A DNA stretch of 64,000 bases from Proteiniclasticum aestuarii (GCF_017368455.1 NZ_JAFNJU010000001.1:124001-188000), one strand, 5' to 3'. Shown: positions 7,820 to 17,671, counted from the first letter of the stretch. Notes: a model not told the origin generated them from the letters alone. Made by a program: numbers and translations.

Positions 7820-8905
7820 CTACAGGAAATTTTTCTTCAGCAGTGTATCCATTGCCTCCTGGTCCATGGCCCGAAGCGTTTCCACTGCCAGAGAAACAGC
7901 CGAATCCACATCCTCAAGAGCTGCATAGGAATAATGGGTATGGACATATCTGGAAGGAATGCCAAGGACAAGCACCGGCACCGCTTCATGCCCAAGATGA
8001 ATTTTCCCGGCATTGGTTCCTCCACCTCTTCTTACGGCACTCTGATACGGGATCTTCTTTTCCTTTGCAGTCTTCTGGGCCAGATGGATGAATCCCGCAT
8101 GGCTTACATAGCTCTGGTCCATATGCCGGATCTGTACCCCTTTCTTCAGTGCGCCCTGAGCAGTATATTCATCATAATACATGTCGTCAGCTGGAGACCC
8201 TTCGAAGACGATCGCCAAGTCAGGCTTCACCACCTGGGTTGTGACCTGCGCCCCTCTTGTCCCCACTTCTTCCTGGGCTGCCAGTGCGCCTACCACATCA
8301 TAAGGCAGATTCATGTCCTTCAGCTTCTTCAGCGTTTCAATGACCGCAAGACAACCGATCCGATTATCAAAGGCTTTCCCCGAAATCACATGATTTCTGT
8401 CGTTATGATGAAAAGTCACATCAGGCACCACAGGATCACCCGTCTCTATGCCAAAGAGTTCCACCACTTCCTCACGACTGGTGCATCCTACGTCAATTCT
8501 GAGATTTTCCATATGGATTTTGCCGCTATCCTTTTCTTCCGCCGTCATGAAGTGCGGGGGCTTCGAGACCACAATCCCCTTGACGTATTCCCCTTTTCTG
8601 TTCTTGATGATCATACTGTGCGCGGATATATTTGTGGTGATCCACCCTCCCAGCGGAACAATGCTTAAAAGCCCTTTGGCATCTATGGTCTGCACCATGA
8701 AGCCCACCTCATCCAGGTGTGCATCCAGCATGATCACAGGACGGTTCCCCGTGTTCCCTTTCAGGCTGATGTAGACATTGTTCATGGCATCCATGGATAT
8801 CCTGAAGTCTTCAGTGTACTCCTTGATTACCCTCACCACATCCTCCTCGAATCCACCCGGACCGAATGCATTGGATAGACGCTCCATCATTTTGATATCT
8901 GTCAT
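7820..8905 (-). CDS. M42 family metallo-aminopeptidase
   Basis: A cytoplasmic dinuclear-zinc aminopeptidase of the glutamyl aminopeptidase/PepA-FrvX type that forms large tetrahedral assemblies and trims peptides. Visible family motifs: the DAHLDEVGF block (metal His and catalytic Asp) near residue 68, the bridging Asp in KAFDNRIG near 180, the catalytic EE pair in AQEEVGTRGAQ near 212, FEGSPADD, and the late histidine in VPVLVLGIPSRYVHTH. The 361-residue length is normal. I prefer the ATG at 8905; a GTG at 8932 adds nine basic residues that overlap the ribosome binding site. Confidence 0.9.
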   Translation of the reverse strand: MTDIKMMERLSNAFGPGGFEEDVVRVIKEYTEDFRISMDAMNNVYISLKGNTGNRPVIMLDAHLDEVGFMVQTIDAKGLLSIVPLGGWITTNISAHSMIIKNRKGEYVKGIVVSKPPHFMTAEEKDSGKIHMENLRIDVGCTSREEVVELFGIETGDPVVPDVTFHHNDRNHVISGKAFDNRIGCLAVIETLKKLKDMNLPYDVVGALAAQEEVGTRGAQVTTQVVKPDLAIVFEGSPADDMYYDEYTAQGALKKGVQIRHMDQSYVSHAGFIHLAQKTAKEKKIPYQSAVRRGGGTNAGKIHLGHEAVPVLVLGIPSRYVHTHYSYAALEDVDSAVSLAVETLRAMDQEAMDTLLKKNFL

Positions 8906-8942
8906 TTCTTTTTCCCCTTTCCTCCGCTTCACATTGTTTTCT

Positions 8943-9677
8943 CTATGGCTTCATTTTCATCATCTTTTCATAGAATTCTTCCGTCTTCACCCTGTCTCCT
9001 AAATTGAAGATCACGGATTTTCCATTCATTTCGAAATAGATATAAGGTGGCACGGATGCATCCATAAACAGCTTCACGGCTCCAAACTCATCCATTCTGA
9101 AATGGCCTCTCAGCTTGGAGCCGATGGCAGATCCGTTGGTTCGTAAAGTGATGTCCGGCAGATCCGAAAGCAGTGTAAGCTCCTCCATGGCGGACCAATC
9201 GTAGGCTTCCCCATACATCCCCTCAATATCAATTCCCTGGTCATCGATGCGCACACTGATGTCTCTGGAGGAAGCAAACATCATGAATCCCACAAACAGA
9301 AAGGTGCCTCCAAGAATCAGAATCACGATCAGAAACTGTATTTTACTGCCTTTTTTCATCTGCCCATTATCATCATACACATTACCATCGTATTTCTGAA
9401 TTTTCCAGAGCAGAATCAGGGTGGAGACCATCATGACGACGATGGGCGGAATCATCCCGATCTTCACTCCCAGAATGTCCAGAGCACCAGCCGCAAAGAA
9501 AACACCTGCGTTGGCATAGCCGTAGTACCCGATGAGTTTTGCTGTGGACTCCACATCCACATTCTCCTGTTTTTCTCGGGAATAGGTATTGTATCCCGAA
9601 ATGAGAAAATACAGTTTCGCCTTATGGACCAGAAGACCCAGAATCAGCATGATTCCACCAAATAGGATATAAAACAC
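8943..9677 (-). CDS. DUF3784 membrane protein
   Basis: A 244-residue protein. Residues 1-100 form a DUF3784-type region with membrane helices around the family block FLISGYNTYSREKQENVD. A further helix lies near 130-150, and the C-terminal 90 residues form a beta-rich domain resembling bacterial PH-like domains. Function unknown. The GTG at 9677 was chosen because GGAGG is eight bases upstream; the ATG at 9710 would put the ribosome binding site inside the gene. It precedes the M42 gene by 37 bases. Confidence 0.7.
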   Translation of the reverse strand: MFYILFGGIMLILGLLVHKAKLYFLISGYNTYSREKQENVDVESTAKLIGYYGYANAGVFFAAGALDILGVKIGMIPPIVVMMVSTLILLWKIQKYDGNVYDDNGQMKKGSKIQFLIVILILGGTFLFVGFMMFASSRDISVRIDDQGIDIEGMYGEAYDWSAMEELTLLSDLPDITLRTNGSAIGSKLRGHFRMDEFGAVKLFMDASVPPYIYFEMNGKSVIFNLGDRVKTEEFYEKMMKMKP

Positions 9678-9777
9678 AAAAGATACCTCCTTCCTCTCTA
9701 ATACGCGCATTCAATCATATCTATAGTATTATAATACACCTTCAGAAGATATGAATCTACACATCCCTAATGAAAAA

Positions 9778-9810
9778 GCGGACCAGAGAGTCTTTCTTTC
9801 TCCGGTCCGC
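9778..9810 (-). terminator. Terminator of the sbcDC-arsC-like transcript
   Basis: GCGGACC pairs with GGTCCGC around a second short stem (GAGA/TCTC); on the reverse strand it is followed by TTTTTC. Confidence 0.75.
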
Positions 9811-9846
9811 AGATTCTTCACGTCATTGATGCTGCCTTTTGGAGAT

Positions 9847-9951
9847 TCAGGGCAGGAGCGCTGCAATCACAAAGAATATGATCGATAAAACGATGGATAC
9901 TACCCCAATCTTCCAGTATAGTGCATTCTTCTCTTTTCTGTTTCTCGGCAT
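9847..9951 (-). CDS. Small membrane peptide, 34 residues
   Basis: From ATG 9951 the reading frame codes for a basic start (MPRNRKEKNALYWK) followed by one hydrophobic helix (about 18 residues) ending in LLP. AAGGAGG lies 5 bases before the ATG, which argues that it is translated. It starts 31 bases after the ArsC/Spx-like gene ends and stops before the operon terminator. I do not recognise a family. Single-helix peptides like this often modulate membrane proteins, but no partner is indicated. Confidence 0.6.
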   Translation of the reverse strand: MPRNRKEKNALYWKIGVVSIVLSIIFFVIAALLP

Positions 9952-9982
9952 TTCATCCTCCTTGCCATTCTTGATAGCTTTT

Positions 9983-10330
9983 CTATAGGAGCTGGTTCCA
10001 TTCCTCTTCCTTGAAGCCCACAAGTACCAGGTCATCCTTTAGGAGAACCGGTCTCTTCACCAGCATCGGATGCATGGAGAGCAGTCTGAGAATCTCATCA
10101 TCAGAATAGCTCTTCACCTTCTCCTTCATTTCCAGGTCTCTGTAGACCGTTCCACTGGTATTGAGCATCCTTTTGATGGGCAGGCCACTCTTTTCGTGAA
10201 TGCTTTTCAGCTCCTCATAGCTCAAGGTCTCTTCCGTGATCTCTCTGTAATCGAATTCCAGATTATGCGCCATGAGAAATTTCTTCGCTTTGATACAGGT
10301 TCCGCATTTTCGGTAACATACAATCTGCAT
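9983..10330 (-). CDS. ArsC/Spx family thioredoxin-fold protein
   Basis: A 115-residue protein with the CGTC redox motif at residues 9-12 (YRKCGTC) and the conserved RP pair in VKRPVLL near 92. These match the ArsC/YffB/Spx superfamily. The second Cys and the preceding Lys resemble the YusI subgroup, of unknown substrate. It might be a glutathione- or thiol-dependent reductase or an Spx-like regulator; the RNA polymerase contact residues of Spx are not evident. It abuts sbcC and is likely part of the sbcD-sbcC transcript. Confidence 0.8.
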   Translation of the reverse strand: MQIVCYRKCGTCIKAKKFLMAHNLEFDYREITEETLSYEELKSIHEKSGLPIKRMLNTSGTVYRDLEMKEKVKSYSDDEILRLLSMHPMLVKRPVLLKDDLVLVGFKEEEWNQLL

Positions 10331-13300
10331 TATATTCCTCCGTTCACTTTTATGCTGCTTCCTTTTCCAGGAATGGATTTCACTTCGATTCTTCCAGGTA
10401 TACGATCCTTCAGCTCTGTCACATGGGAGATGATTCCCACGATTCGCCCAGAAACATTCAGCTCCATGAGACTCTCCAGTGCATTGTCCAGGGAATCCTG
10501 GTCCAGAGAACCGAAGCCTTCATCGATGAATATGGTCTCCAGATTCACGCTGCCCTTGTGACTCTCAATGAAGTCCGATAAACCCAGTGCAAGGGAAAGG
10601 GATGCCTTGAAGCTTTCTCCACCGGATAAGGACTGCACATCTCGTTCTCTTCCAGTATACTCATCAAACACATCCAGGCCAAGTCCGATTTTCTCTCGTC
10701 TGTTTTCCGTTTCATCTCTTCTTTTGAGCTTGTAGCGTCCTTCTGACATTTTTCTGAGTCTTTCATTGGCTCTTAAGAGAATGCCTTCGAAGTAGTAGGA
10801 TTGGACGAATGTTTCAAATCCCATCCCTAAATTCGCCGTATCATACAGGTCCTGAAGAACTGTAAGCTTCTTCTGGTTGGAGAGATAACTTTCATGGATT
10901 TCCTGAAGCCTCATATGAGAACGCTTCAGGTTATAGACAAGAATCCCTTTGACCTTATGGAGACTTTTTTTCTCGTCGAACTCTTTTCCGCACTCCAGAA
11001 GCCTGGTCTTCAGCGGTTCAATCTCCATAAAACGCAATGGCTCCCCATGTTCGCGCAGATTCTCGTATACTCCTTTTACAGCGTTATACCCTTTAAAGAA
11101 CGAAGTGATATCTGCTTCAATAGAATCCATTTCCGGTACGTTATGCTTGTTCATCTCATAGACTTCTCTAGTCACATCCGCTTTCAGAAGGCTGGTGAAA
11201 AACTCATCCTTCAGAGACTTTGCAGCCTCAAGGGAAGAAATGAGCGTCTGATTCATGGCAGTTTCCCGGCCACTAAGATGCTGCTCCTGATTCTGGCATT
11301 CTTCGAAATGCTTTTTCGCTTCTTCCAGTCTGCTGCTGATATCATCAATGATTCGCTGCGCTTCCCTGATCTGATGGAGAATTCCTATGGATTCTTTCGG
11401 TACCCCATCCGCTTCAAGGGATCTGATTTCACCCTTTATATCGTGAAGCTTGGCACTGTTCTCATCATGCTCCTTCATCACATCTTCCATCACTTCCAGT
11501 TCTTTCCTGCAGAGTTCGCTACGGGCTTCTACCCCATCAAGTTTCGTCGTGAACTTGTTGACGGCATTCATGGATTCAGCCAGCTTGTTTTCGAGCCTTC
11601 GATATTTTTCCTTCTCGTCCCCTCCGACAATCCTCAGATCATCCACTTTGAAGATGCTGATCTGACTTTCATCTCCAAGAAGAATGATTTCCTCTGCAAG
11701 ATCCTCAAAGTGACGGATTCCATTTCGGATATCGGACTTTTTCTCCTGAAGGGACTTCTCCAGTTTTTTCAGCTTTTCTTCCAGCGTGCTGAGCAGATCC
11801 TCATCATAGCTTCTGACCTCTTTCACTACGGACGGATGCTCGTAGGAACCGCATACCGGACAGGGTTCATGCTCGTGAAGCTGGGACCGCAGAATATATG
11901 CATAGTTCTCATTCCGTTTTGCCAGTTCGTGATCATAGGCATTGGAAGCCACTTCAATGTTGCGCTGAATGTTCTCTTCTTCTTTTCTCAGAAGCCGGAT
12001 ATTCGATTCAATCTCATCTCTTTTCTGCGCTTTGTTGAATAAAGTGACCAGGGCTTTGAGCCTCGCATTGGATTCCTGAAGACTCAGCTTCAGTTCCACT
12101 TGCTTCATTTTCGCATCATGAAGCGCTCTGGACAGCTCCTGCTCCTCTTCTCTGTATGCTTTGAGTTCATTCTCTTTCTTTCTGAGATAATCCAGCTTCC
12201 GATCAATCTCCTGCCCGCTTCGTTTCAGCTCATTCAGACTCACGTATGCTTCTCCGAGTCTCTTTGACCGGGTCAGAAGATTCTCCAGCCTGGTTTTCTC
12301 TGTCTTCTTGTCATCCAGTACCTTGACTTCCTCCGTGGCGCTTTGCAGCTTCTTTCTGCATCGCTCCATGTAACCGCTGACCTTTTTCCGGTCCTCACCC
12401 AGGTTCTTAAGCTCTGACTGCAGTTTTCTGATGTCAGCCTCTTTATCCGCAAGCTGTTTTTCCGTATGGGTTATGGCCGATATTTTTCTCAGAAGCTTCA
12501 GTTCTCTGTCTTTTTCTTCATAGACCCTTTTCAGATTTCTATACCTTGTATACTCCTCGAAGGCTTTCTGAAACACCGCTAAGTCCTGATTGTTTTTTTC
12601 CGCTTCAGCAATCTCTTTTTCAATCTCTCTGCACTTCTTGTCAAATCCCTTGATTTCCTTCTCCAGATTCACTATCTCTTCTTCAGCCGCCTGAAGACTC
12701 TCCAGAAGCGCATCCGGCCCCATCTCGATATCCTTTCCTTCCATCCCGGCTTCTTTGAGTATTTCATCAAACTTCAGAACCAGAACCTTGTCCACGTTTC
12801 TGGTTTCATCGAACTTCTCTTTGATCCGCCACTGCAGTCTTTCATACTGCTCTGTGGAAAACAGTTTCTTCAGAATTTCAGATTTGTCCTTTGTGCCGGC
12901 AGTGAGAAATTCCCTGAACTCTCCCTGCGGAATCATGACGATTTTCTTGAACTGGTCCAGATTGAGACCGATGATTTCCTCAATTTCCTGATTGACTTCC
13001 TTGATCTTCACCAGCATCTTTTCCGGATCGCTTTCTCTGTAGAAATATGCTTTATTGACACCTTTGGGTGTTTCCACTCTTCTTACATGATACAGCTCTC
13101 CTCTGACTTCAAAGGAAAGCGAAACCTCCATGTCCTCTTTCTCCTCTGCCAGCTGGCTTCTGAAGCATTTCGCTCTGGTTCTGGTGGAACCGCTGCCTTC
13201 TCCATAGAGCGCATAGCAGATCGCATCGAAAATGGATGTCTTTCCTGCACCTGTAGGTCCTGTCACCAGAAAAATCTTATCTTCATACAAGGGTCTGAAA

Positions 13301-13362
13301 TCCACATGGGTGCTTTCCTTGAATCCGAGAAAGGACTTCATGTTCAGATCCAATGGTTTCAT
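10330..13362 (-). CDS. sbcC: Exonuclease subunit SbcC (Rad50-like ATPase)
   Basis: The SMC-like ATPase partner of SbcD; the complex cuts DNA hairpins and blocked ends. The 1010-residue protein has the Walker A motif GPTGAGKT at 35-42 and the Q-loop region (IPQGEFREFL) near 145. Two very long coiled coils (about 170-490 and 515-830) flank the zinc hook CPVCG at 501-505. The C-terminal signature (LSGGESF) and Walker B (IFIDEGFGSLD) follow. Length is typical. Its ATG overlaps the sbcD stop by four bases (ATGA), indicating coupled translation. Confidence 0.96.
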   Translation of the reverse strand: MKPLDLNMKSFLGFKESTHVDFRPLYEDKIFLVTGPTGAGKTSIFDAICYALYGEGSGSTRTRAKCFRSQLAEEKEDMEVSLSFEVRGELYHVRRVETPKGVNKAYFYRESDPEKMLVKIKEVNQEIEEIIGLNLDQFKKIVMIPQGEFREFLTAGTKDKSEILKKLFSTEQYERLQWRIKEKFDETRNVDKVLVLKFDEILKEAGMEGKDIEMGPDALLESLQAAEEEIVNLEKEIKGFDKKCREIEKEIAEAEKNNQDLAVFQKAFEEYTRYRNLKRVYEEKDRELKLLRKISAITHTEKQLADKEADIRKLQSELKNLGEDRKKVSGYMERCRKKLQSATEEVKVLDDKKTEKTRLENLLTRSKRLGEAYVSLNELKRSGQEIDRKLDYLRKKENELKAYREEEQELSRALHDAKMKQVELKLSLQESNARLKALVTLFNKAQKRDEIESNIRLLRKEEENIQRNIEVASNAYDHELAKRNENYAYILRSQLHEHEPCPVCGSYEHPSVVKEVRSYDEDLLSTLEEKLKKLEKSLQEKKSDIRNGIRHFEDLAEEIILLGDESQISIFKVDDLRIVGGDEKEKYRRLENKLAESMNAVNKFTTKLDGVEARSELCRKELEVMEDVMKEHDENSAKLHDIKGEIRSLEADGVPKESIGILHQIREAQRIIDDISSRLEEAKKHFEECQNQEQHLSGRETAMNQTLISSLEAAKSLKDEFFTSLLKADVTREVYEMNKHNVPEMDSIEADITSFFKGYNAVKGVYENLREHGEPLRFMEIEPLKTRLLECGKEFDEKKSLHKVKGILVYNLKRSHMRLQEIHESYLSNQKKLTVLQDLYDTANLGMGFETFVQSYYFEGILLRANERLRKMSEGRYKLKRRDETENRREKIGLGLDVFDEYTGRERDVQSLSGGESFKASLSLALGLSDFIESHKGSVNLETIFIDEGFGSLDQDSLDNALESLMELNVSGRIVGIISHVTELKDRIPGRIEVKSIPGKGSSIKVNGGI

Positions 13363-14510
13363 ACTATGGTCCCCCCTTCCAGCTCTTCCACCAGTTCACG
13401 GATGATTTCAAGATTCGTCTCCTCAATTTCCCTGTCGTTCTTCAGCTTGTAGAAATCCTTGAAGAGTTTCGTCATGTCTTTCTTCTGAATGATGCTGTAA
13501 TCCGCATATTCATTGAGAATCTCCTTCTGGTCACGTGCCCTCTGCAGTTCCAGAATATTCGGGAATTTTGCGCGAAGCCTCATCATGGGCTCCAGAATCT
13601 CTTCCTTGTCCTTCAGAATCACCCGGATGTAATCCTCAGGATTCCCCGTATAATCCATATTCATGATTTCATTGAAGGACCCTTCCAGAGTCACCACATC
13701 CTTCACAGGATGCAGCGGAATCTCCTTCAAATCAGCCTTCCCTTCTTCATCCAGTTCAATGATTGTGATGCTTTTCTTATGGTTTTCTTCAGAAAACGAG
13801 TATTTCATGGGAGAACCCGAATATCTGATCTTTCCTTCCACCACCCACTGGGGTTTGTGAAGATGGCCCAGCGCAACATAATGGAATGGTTCGAAAACCG
13901 TGGTTCTGATGAAATCATGCCCGCCCACAGACAGGATTCGTTCAGATTCACTCTCAGCCACATCCTCTCGGCCTGTACCTGCCACAAAACCGTGATAGAC
14001 AAGCACTTTTCGGTTGGCATTCTTTTTCACGCTTTCCTTGAAGATGCGTTCATAGACCAGGGTATCGTCTCTGAAGCTTTCAAGCTCGTAGATGGTCTTC
14101 AGATTCGCTGTATCCCGATAGGGGAACAGGTAGAACTCCACCGGTCCGAACTCATCTTTCAGCGTGATGCAGCGCAGAGGCCGCTTCACATTGTTCTCCA
14201 CCGTGAGTCCCTTATCTTCCAGGAGAGAACTCAAAAACCCCACACGCTCATGGGAATCGTGATTGCCTGTGATGAGAATATTTCTTTTCCCTTGCTTGAC
14301 AAGTTCTGTGAGAAACTCATCATTGACTTTCACTGCATCCTCTCTTGGGATGGACCGGTCATAAATATCGCCGGCTATGACGACCACATCCGGCTCTTCC
14401 TTTCTAATCACCTCTATAATCTCTTTCAGCATTCTCTTCTGGTCCTCCAGAAGAGACATGCCATTGAAATATCTTCCTATGTGTAAGTCTGCTACATGAA
14501 GAATTTTCAT
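13359..14510 (-). CDS. sbcD: Exonuclease subunit SbcD (Mre11-like nuclease)
   Basis: The nuclease subunit of SbcCD. The 383-residue protein carries the calcineurin-type phosphoesterase motifs in order: HVADLHIG (4-11), VIAGDIYDR (45-53), TGNHDSHERVG (80-90), VYHGFV and GHLHKP, which bind two manganese ions. The C-terminal helical part is the docking site for the SbcC coiled coil. It is the first gene of the sbcD-sbcC operon; GGAGC lies nine bases before the ATG. Confidence 0.95.
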   Translation of the reverse strand: MKILHVADLHIGRYFNGMSLLEDQKRMLKEIIEVIRKEEPDVVVIAGDIYDRSIPREDAVKVNDEFLTELVKQGKRNILITGNHDSHERVGFLSSLLEDKGLTVENNVKRPLRCITLKDEFGPVEFYLFPYRDTANLKTIYELESFRDDTLVYERIFKESVKKNANRKVLVYHGFVAGTGREDVAESESERILSVGGHDFIRTTVFEPFHYVALGHLHKPQWVVEGKIRYSGSPMKYSFSEENHKKSITIIELDEEGKADLKEIPLHPVKDVVTLEGSFNEIMNMDYTGNPEDYIRVILKDKEEILEPMMRLRAKFPNILELQRARDQKEILNEYADYSIIQKKDMTKLFKDFYKLKNDREIEETNLEIIRELVEELEGGTIV

Positions 14511-14618
14511 TCTCTGATGCTCCTTTCATTTCCTACCTTAAAGTTTAGCTGAAATATTTTGACAATACAACGCAATACAAGTCAAAATGTAGTAGAATAT
14601 TCCTAGGGGGTGTATATC

Positions 14619-15122
14619 ATGCCAAAGAGAATCCGTATGAGTCTCAGGTTAAGTGATGATAAGAGAGATTTCCCGATCACCTTTGTCCCAGCAGAAAAAA
14701 AGCATCTGTACGCCATGGCAGAAGCCATACTTGATGCCTACCGGGATACCATCGATTACGAAGGAGAAGATCTGGAACAGACACTGGACGAGCTGAAACG
14801 CGTCTATAAAGGCTCCTATGGTCCACTCATGGACGAAGCCTCATTTCTTCTCATGGAAGAGAATCTGGTCAAAGCAGGTGTTCTTGTCTGTCTTTATCGC
14901 GGAGAACCCACCATCACGTATACCTTCACGAGAAAAAAGGAGCAGCGACTCGGCTATGCCACGCTGCTGATCCTGAAATCGGCTCAAACACTCTATCAGC
15001 TGGGCTATCACTCACTCTATCTCTATGTGACCGTTGAAAACAGCAGTGCTGTAAGATTATTTGAGTCCTTGGGGTTTTCTGAAGTCCCCCTGACAACAGT
15101 GACAGAAATAAATATTGACTAA
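14619..15122 (+). CDS. GNAT family N-acetyltransferase
   Basis: A 167-residue protein with the GNAT fold in its second half: the acetyl-CoA loop region (KKEQRLGYATLLI, near residue 110; the usual R/Q-x-x-G-x-G/A pattern appears as QRLGYA) and the C-terminal motif VENSSAVRLFESLGF near 145. The first half is helical and unassigned, so the acceptor cannot be predicted. The start at 14619 has AGGGGG 8 bases upstream; a GTG at 14610 overlaps that site. It stands alone, ending at a terminator. Confidence 0.82.
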   Translation: MPKRIRMSLRLSDDKRDFPITFVPAEKKHLYAMAEAILDAYRDTIDYEGEDLEQTLDELKRVYKGSYGPLMDEASFLLMEENLVKAGVLVCLYRGEPTITYTFTRKKEQRLGYATLLILKSAQTLYQLGYHSLYLYVTVENSSAVRLFESLGFSEVPLTTVTEINID

Positions 15123-15134
15123 TGAATCTATCAA

Positions 15135-15169
15135 AAGGTGCCAGATTGAACGAATCTGACACCTTTTTC
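15135..15169 (+). terminator. Terminator after the GNAT gene
   Basis: AGGTGCCAGATT pairs with AATCTGACACCT (one mismatch), loop GAACG, then TTTTT. Confidence 0.8.
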
Positions 15170-15203
15170 TTATGTCCTGAATTGACATCTGTTCTGTGTT
15201 CTA

Positions 15204-17468
15204 TCAGAAATAACTGTTTTTTCCGGATATGAACTGCAGGGACAATCTATGCATGGCTCGTGTCATCGCCACATAAAGAAGCTTCGCATCCAGTGCACTG
15301 ATTTCGAAGGCATCATGGAGATTGGTAGTGATGACTGCATCAAATTCCAGTCCTTTCGCAAGATATGCAGGCAGCACCACAATTCTTTCCTCAAAATGAG
15401 CAGCCTTCTCTTCTATGAGCCCTATGGCATAACCACTACCCTTCGTAAGCGCTCCATGAATGGCTCCGGCATCGTCTTCTGATTTGGTGATGATGGCTAT
15501 GGTTGTATATTCTTCCTGCATCCACTTGTCGATGGTTTCAAGAATTCCCTTCACAAGACTACTCTCATCCTTATGCTTTCTGATCTGCGGTTTTTTACCA
15601 TGTCGAACCACAGGATTCGCCAGAGAGAGATCCCTGATCGGTGCTTTTTTCAGAACACCGTTTGCTTCATTCATGATTTCTATGGTGGTTCGATAACTCT
15701 GAAGCAATGTGAGGTAGTTCACTTCCTCCTCAAAAACGGATTCCTGGAGGTAGGACCAGTCTTTCACTGCGCGATACATATGAATCCCCTGGGAAAGATC
15801 GCCCAGAATCGTGAATCTGTCCGTGTTTAGAATTTCTCTCAGCACAAAAAACTGAAAGTCGCTGAAATCCTGTGCCTCATCGATGACGGCATACTTCACT
15901 CTTGCAGACTTATCGATGCCGTAGAGTTTATTGTGAAGATAGGCCATCGGTGCCAGATCCTCCAGTTCCAGTTCCTTTGCAGGGATTCTTTTGATCCGAT
16001 CCTCAACAATGAATCTGATCACCTCTTTGTCATCCGTGTAGCGCTCCAGAAGGTCCGCATCCGTCATGAGCCTGTTGTAGAAGAACAGTGCATCCTTTCT
16101 GTCGATTCTTTTGATATAGTCCTTGACCGCCTTTTTTCTGCTCCTCTGGAGCATTTTTATCTTTTCGTCCCGATCCATGATGGCCGCCTTCAGTTTTGTC
16201 TTCCTGTCTTCAGAATCCATGTCGGATTTTCTCACTCGATCCATTCTCCGGTCATAGATTCGCCTTGTTTTTGCCACCATCTCATCTACCGCCTCTTTCA
16301 CGTGATGATCCAGATAGCTTTCGAGCTGGTCGATTCTCTTATAGAAAGGCAGATAAGCATAACTTTCCCTGAACATCTCCTCCAGATAGGCTCTCGTAAA
16401 GATCACTTCCCCGTTCACTTCAAAATCCACAGGAGGGATGAAGTGCTCTTCGATGTCCCCGCAGTACGCTTCCAGAATCTTTCTCATCAGCATGCTGTTC
16501 TTGAAGGCAGATGCTCGAATGATCAGTCCTCTGTCATACTCCTCCAGGGATTCTTTTTTCAGAAGAAGTCTGAGCTTGCTGTTCTGATCAGACAACGGAT
16601 ATCTTTCACCGATCACATCCAGCATGAAATCCGGGAATGTGGTCTGTCTCACATCCTCTGCACCCAGTTCCGGCAGAACACTGGAGATATAGTCCAGAAA
16701 AAGGTTGTTGGGGGCGATGATGATGAAATCCTCGGGCTGAAAGGAGTCGGAATAGGTATAAATCAGATAGGCGATCCGATGAAGTGCGATTGTGGTTTTT
16801 CCGCTTCCCGCCACCCCCTGCACAATGAGCGGTTTATGGATGTCGGCCCGGATGATGTCATTCTGCTCGGACTGTATGGTGGAGACAATATCCTTCAGCT
16901 TATCACTGGCATGATTTTCAAGGGTAGCCTGCAGAAAGGTATCCGACATGGAAATGTCCACATCCACAAAATGCTTCAGCTCCCCATTTTCAATGGTGTA
17001 TTGTCTTTTTCGGAACAGGTCGATCTCATATTCCTCTCCATAGGATTTATATCTCGCTTTCCCGAGTCTTCCATCATAGTACACACTCGCTATGGGTGCT
17101 CTCCAGTCCACAACCAGCGGAGTGTCCATGGATTCATCAAAAAGCGATATTTTCCCTATATAGAGCTGTTCATCTCTGTCCTTGTCGGACTGTCTGATAT
17201 CCATACGGGCAAAATAAGGGTGATCCTTTGATTTCTTCAGCATGCCGAAATTCTGTTCCAGACTATCCAGTAGTTTCGCGTTCAGCAGAATGCTGGCATA
17301 ACTGAGGCTGTTGTCCATATCGTCGAGTTCTGAAAATGCCTCGCGCATATCCTTCCTGTATTTCAGTCTCTTCTCCACCACCAGGGAGATGATTCTGCGT
17401 ATATATTCTTTCGTCTCTTCCAGTCGCTCTATTTCCTTGTCATAGTCTTCATGTTCTCTGATCGACAT
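15204..17468 (-). CDS. helD: HelD-like superfamily 1 helicase (RNA polymerase recycling factor)
   Basis: In Bacillus HelD binds RNA polymerase and uses ATP to release it from stalled complexes. This 754-residue protein has the long N-terminal antiparallel coiled coil (about 1-75) that enters the secondary channel, and the PLVVDWRAPIASVYYD block (about 117-132) typical of the family. Walker A (GVAGSGKTTIALHR) lies at 218-231, a helical insertion at about 350-490, DEAQD near 510, then SYRTT and the motif VI region VAMTRAMHRL near 735. Length matches the Firmicutes class I proteins. It is monocistronic, with AGGTGA before the ATG. Confidence 0.9.
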   Translation of the reverse strand: MSIREHEDYDKEIERLEETKEYIRRIISLVVEKRLKYRKDMREAFSELDDMDNSLSYASILLNAKLLDSLEQNFGMLKKSKDHPYFARMDIRQSDKDRDEQLYIGKISLFDESMDTPLVVDWRAPIASVYYDGRLGKARYKSYGEEYEIDLFRKRQYTIENGELKHFVDVDISMSDTFLQATLENHASDKLKDIVSTIQSEQNDIIRADIHKPLIVQGVAGSGKTTIALHRIAYLIYTYSDSFQPEDFIIIAPNNLFLDYISSVLPELGAEDVRQTTFPDFMLDVIGERYPLSDQNSKLRLLLKKESLEEYDRGLIIRASAFKNSMLMRKILEAYCGDIEEHFIPPVDFEVNGEVIFTRAYLEEMFRESYAYLPFYKRIDQLESYLDHHVKEAVDEMVAKTRRIYDRRMDRVRKSDMDSEDRKTKLKAAIMDRDEKIKMLQRSRKKAVKDYIKRIDRKDALFFYNRLMTDADLLERYTDDKEVIRFIVEDRIKRIPAKELELEDLAPMAYLHNKLYGIDKSARVKYAVIDEAQDFSDFQFFVLREILNTDRFTILGDLSQGIHMYRAVKDWSYLQESVFEEEVNYLTLLQSYRTTIEIMNEANGVLKKAPIRDLSLANPVVRHGKKPQIRKHKDESSLVKGILETIDKWMQEEYTTIAIITKSEDDAGAIHGALTKGSGYAIGLIEEKAAHFEERIVVLPAYLAKGLEFDAVITTNLHDAFEISALDAKLLYVAMTRAMHRLSLQFISGKNSYF

Positions 17469-17630
17469 ATCTTCACCTGGCTTCCATTTTCTGTACCTTT
17501 TCTCAGAAATCAGTATACCACATGTAACCTGTCGCTCCTACATCACAAGAATATTGCTTTAAGACAAATATTTACCGGACCCTCACAAAAATCTATACGT
17601 TTACACTATGGACTACGGGATTTAATCTGT

Positions 17631-17636
17631 TATAAT
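17631..17636 (+). promoter_or_regulatory. -10 element of the riboswitch transcript
   Basis: TATAAT at the right distance upstream of the cobalamin riboswitch; only a weak -35 (TGGACT, 17609-17614) is visible. Confidence 0.45.
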
Positions 17637-17671
17637 AAAGGTATAAGAATACAATTTAAGAGATTGAATAC

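Noticed and set aside
7712..8668. Open frame of 318 codons on the plus strand
   Set aside because: Antisense shadow of the M42 peptidase gene.
10894..12042. Long open frame of 382 codons on the plus strand
   Set aside because: It is antisense to the coiled-coil region of sbcC, has no ribosome binding site and no recognisable domain; codon bias of the opposite strand explains it.
13353..14486. Open frame of 377 codons on the plus strand
   Set aside because: Exact antisense shadow of sbcD.
15933..17231. Open frame of 432 codons on the plus strand
   Set aside because: Antisense shadow of helD, no family motif.
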